Shown: positions 5,711 to 7,237 of the stretch, in pieces
Numbering within the stretch: the stretch's first letter is position 1
Layout of the letters: every line of letters begins with the position of its first letter
From: Candidatus Aminicenantota bacterium
Lineage (GTDB): Bacteria > Acidobacteriota > Aminicenantia > Aminicenantales > Saccharicenantaceae
Direction: 5' to 3'
NCBI GenBank assembly: GCA_011048485.1
Contig: DSDX01000103.1
Span: forward strand, 1-7,237
Length of the DNA stretch: 7,237 nt
Made by a program: the position numbers and the translations under genes
Notes under the pieces: model-generated
Database searches by the model: none
The model's input: the letters and a program-made list of their open reading frames with translations, nothing else
What the model was told of the DNA's origin: nothing

Positions 5711-5755
5711 CGCGGATCTCCGCGAGATCCTGAAGGCGACCCGCGAGCGGGTCGC
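5711..5755. repeat. cluster of three overlapping inverted repeats
   Basis: CGCGGA (5711-5716) pairs with TCCGCG (5719-5724); alternatively GGATCT (5714-5719) pairs with AGATCC (5725-5730), which excludes the first. Downstream, GCGACCCG (5736-5743) pairs with CGGGTCGC (5748-5755) around CGAG. The stretch lies between the divergent DUF5674 operon and lipoprotein gene. It also reads as an open tail with a resemblance to 3443-3472. Confidence 0.5.
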
Positions 5756-5812
5756 TACTTGATCTCCCAGGTCACGGCGTGGCGCTTGACCTACGTTCCG
5801 TTTCGACGGCGC

Positions 5813-5841
5813 TTGGATCAAACGCCGGAGTGCGCTATCAT
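5813..5841 (+). promoter_or_regulatory. promoter of the PmoA-like lipoprotein gene
   Basis: TTGGAT (5813-5818), a 17-bp spacer and TATCAT (5836-5841) predict a start near 5848. That leaves a short leader that begins just before the AGGAGG site at 5852-5857, which supports the ATG at 5864 over the upstream in-frame ATG at 5759. Confidence 0.6.
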
Positions 5842-5863
5842 TCTCGCCCTCAGGAGGCGCCCC

Positions 5864-6835
5864 ATGGTCAACCGGAACTTGGGATCCTTGATTCTCGCGG
5901 GCGGCGTTTTGCTTGTGTCCGCGGGATGCCCGGCGAAGGAGGGGACCGGACTCTGGCGATGGGAAAAGAAAGAAGGGACGAGCTTGGCCATCCTCGGCCC
6001 CGACGGGCCGTTATGGCAGCTCAATTATGGCCCTGACGACGATCATGTCTATTTCCATCCCCTCATGACGACCGAAGGGTCCCTCCTGACCTGGGACCGG
6101 CCGCCCGACCACATCTGGCATCACGGCCTGTGGTTCAGCTGGAAGTACATCGATACGGTCAATTACTGGGAGGTCGATCGAGAAACAGGCCGTCCAGCCG
6201 GCCGGACCTCCTGGTCGAACGTCTGGGTCTCGACCGGGAAGGACCTCGAGGCCCGCGTCGACATGGACCTCGACTACAGGCCCGTCGGGGCGGAAGCCCC
6301 GGTCCTGACCGAAAAGAGATTGATCGAAGTCCAGCCTCCGGACGCGGACGGCGTCTATGCTATCGATTGGACCGGCGCCTTCGAGGCGGCCGCGGACGTC
6401 GTTCTCGACCGGACCCTCCCGCCCTGGGAGCCGGGCGGACAATACAATGGCGGCTACGCAGGGCTTTCGGTTCGATTGGCCGAGGCCCTCGTCGACCGTG
6501 AGATCATGACGAGCGAAGGACCCGCCGAGACCTGGGCCCATGACCGGTACAGGGGCCGGCACATCGGGCTGGATTATTCGGGCCTCGCCGCCGGCCGGCC
6601 GGCCGGGATCGCCATCCTCGACCATCCCGGGAATCCCCGCAGCCCCACGCCCTGGTACGTCATCCGCTCGTCTCCCATGAGCTGGTTCAATCCGGCCGTG
6701 CTCACGGACGAGCCGCTCGCGCTCCGAGCGGGGGAGACTTTCGTCCTCCGCTACCGGGTCCTCATTCATTCCGGCCGTTGGGACGCCGAGCGCTTGAAAA
6801 ATGAAGCGGCGCGGTTCGCGGCGGAAAGCCAATAG
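5864..6835 (+). CDS. PmoA-like (DUF6807) family lipoprotein
   Basis: The 323-residue protein is predicted to be a lipid-anchored envelope protein. The start is fixed by a perfect AGGAGG (5852-5857) six bases before the ATG and by the promoter just upstream; an upstream ATG at 5759 would add 35 residues before the signal and lacks such a site. Residues 1-21 are a signal (MVNRNLGSLILAGG then VLLVSAG), with Cys22 as the lipid-modified residue; Ser at -3 makes the lipobox slightly atypical. The body contains HVYFHPL, SLLTWDRPPDHIWHHGLWFS, and later PGGQYNGGYAGLSVR and AILDHPGNPRSPTPWYV, which I recognise as the family misleadingly called methane oxygenase PmoA (PF14100/DUF6807). The His-rich DHIWHHGLW segment is its hallmark and may bind metal or sugar. 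Despite the name it is not a methane monooxygenase subunit; related proteins often accompany sugar metabolism. No carbohydrate genes are visible here. Confidence 0.82.
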   Translation: MVNRNLGSLILAGGVLLVSAGCPAKEGTGLWRWEKKEGTSLAILGPDGPLWQLNYGPDDDHVYFHPLMTTEGSLLTWDRPPDHIWHHGLWFSWKYIDTVNYWEVDRETGRPAGRTSWSNVWVSTGKDLEARVDMDLDYRPVGAEAPVLTEKRLIEVQPPDADGVYAIDWTGAFEAAADVVLDRTLPPWEPGGQYNGGYAGLSVRLAEALVDREIMTSEGPAETWAHDRYRGRHIGLDYSGLAAGRPAGIAILDHPGNPRSPTPWYVIRSSPMSWFNPAVLTDEPLALRAGETFVLRYRVLIHSGRWDAERLKNEAARFAAESQ

Positions 6836-6848
6836 GTGACACCCCATG

Positions 6849-6882
6849 AGGGACAGCCCCCTTCGGAAGCAGTCCTTATTTT
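6849..6882 (+). terminator. possible intrinsic terminator after the PmoA-like gene
   Basis: AGGGAC (6849-6854) can pair with GTCCTT (6872-6877, one G-T pair), enclosing CTTCGGAAG, and is followed by ATTTT. It starts 13 bases after the stop codon. The stem has internal loops, so it is only moderately convincing. Confidence 0.42.
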
Positions 6883-6939
6883 CCGCGATAGCCTGGGGTA
6901 AGCCCGGACCATGGAATGAAGCCTGGGGATGGGGTCAAA

Positions 6940-6968
6940 TTGAATAGGTCCGGTCGATATGATATCCT
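6940..6968 (+). promoter_or_regulatory. weak promoter before the YdcH-like gene
   Basis: TTGAAT (6940-6945) and TATCCT (6963-6968) are 17 bp apart, each with four of six consensus matches. Initiation near 6975 would leave only the GGAGG (6976-6980) and ten bases before the ATG at 6991. Confidence 0.3.
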
Positions 6969-6990
6969 GACCGCTGGAGGCACCTTACGG

Positions 6991-7212
6991 ATGAACGAAC
7001 AGGAAGTCAAGGAGCTTCTCCTCAAGCAGAACGCGGAATTCCGACGGGCCCACGACGATCACCAGGCCTGCGACCTGGCCCTCACGGCCATCCGCGCCAA
7101 GAGCCATCGCTCGCCGGCGGACGCCGACGAGGAGCGTGAGCTCAAGAAAAAGAAGCTCGTACTCAAAGACAGGATGTACCGGCTCATGGCCGACTACATC
7201 CGGACCCGATAA
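6991..7212 (+). CDS. small YdcH/DUF465-like coiled-coil protein
   Basis: The 73-residue cytosolic protein is predicted to be almost entirely helical, with a helix-loop-helix hairpin: NEQEVKELLLKQNAEFRRAH leads into ACDLALTAIRAKS, a loop (HRSPADAD), then a highly charged helix EERELKKKKLVLKDRMYRLM. The SP-x-D/E-E-x-x-LK-KKL-LKDRM pattern is that of the YdcH/DUF465 family, whose function is poorly defined. I chose the ATG at 6991 because GGAGG at 6976-6980 precedes it and the family starts here; an in-frame ATG at 6916 would add a low-quality extension over the likely promoter. It stands alone after the PmoA-like gene, and a possible next gene begins eight bases after its stop. Confidence 0.75.
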   Translation: MNEQEVKELLLKQNAEFRRAHDDHQACDLALTAIRAKSHRSPADADEERELKKKKLVLKDRMYRLMADYIRTR

Positions 7213-7219
7213 GGACCGC

Positions 7220-7237
7220 ATGGCCCCGGCCAAGTCC
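7220..7237 (+). CDS. possible start of the next gene (cut by window end)
   Basis: An ATG at 7220 opens MAPAKS to the window edge. AAGGA (7211-7215), overlapping the stop of the preceding gene, is four bases upstream and could be its ribosome site, which would make it cotranscribed with the YdcH-like gene. Six codons are too few to judge. Confidence 0.35.

Noticed and set aside
5759..5863. An upstream in-frame ATG extending the PmoA-like lipoprotein by 35 residues.
   Set aside because: The extension precedes a clear lipoprotein signal and spans the likely promoter; AGGAGG fixes the start at 5864.
6011..6847. A 278-codon minus-strand open frame antisense to the PmoA-like gene.
   Set aside because: It is a by-product of GC-rich codon use opposite a recognisable gene, with no domain of its own.
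6916..6990. An upstream in-frame ATG for the YdcH-like gene.
   Set aside because: It lies within repeat-like debris and the possible promoter; GGAGG and family length favour 6991.

Overview
The window is GC-rich bacterial chromosome with a Gram-negative cell envelope: there is a FadL-type outer-membrane porin, a secreted beta-propeller protein and a probable lipoprotein. The mix of a family-17170-like 6-bladed propeller, DUF5674, higBA and a PmoA-like (DUF6807) lipoprotein recalls uncultured Aminicenantes/Acidobacteriota-like genomes. That placement is an inference from style and gene content, not something I could test.

Layout. 1-930 (+) is the 3' part of a ClpB disaggregase gene. 1073-2377 (+) encodes an OmpP1/FadL outer-membrane protein. 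2507-2579 (-) is tRNA-Phe(GAA) with a near-consensus sigma-70 promoter and a hairpin leader. 2738-3340 (-) is a higB-higA toxin-antitoxin operon with an AT-rich, inverted-repeat promoter. 3508-4620 (-) encodes a secreted 6-bladed beta-propeller protein with its own promoter. 4948-5651 (-) is a two-gene operon: a DUF5674-type protein whose stop overlaps the start of a small helical partner by ATGA. 5864-6835 (+) encodes a PmoA-like (DUF6807) lipoprotein. 6991-7212 (+) encodes a small YdcH/DUF465-like coiled-coil protein, and a further gene may begin at 7220.

The main discovery is a diverged direct repeat of about 135 bp (2564-2697 and 4843-4978, about 79% identical by hand count). Each copy holds the first bases of tRNA-Phe, the tRNA leader hairpin, the tRNA promoter and the last nine codons of the small helical gene. 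The left copy is joined to the intact tRNA but only to a fossil gene tail. The right copy is joined to the intact gene but only to a 16-nt tRNA stub. The higBA operon and the propeller gene lie between the copies, so this 2.3-kb block looks like an insertion or rearranged duplication at the tRNA-Phe 5' side. In the right copy the -35 and -10 hexamers, the 17-bp spacing and the leader hairpin are all kept while the sequence around them drifted, and a T-run follows the tRNA stub. An orphan promoter making a short tRNA-derived RNA is therefore a reasonable hypothesis.

The genes do not form one pathway. Two small modules (higBA, and the DUF5674 pair, which is toxin-antitoxin-like in architecture only) sit around a tRNA locus, which is typical of a plastic site between housekeeping genes.
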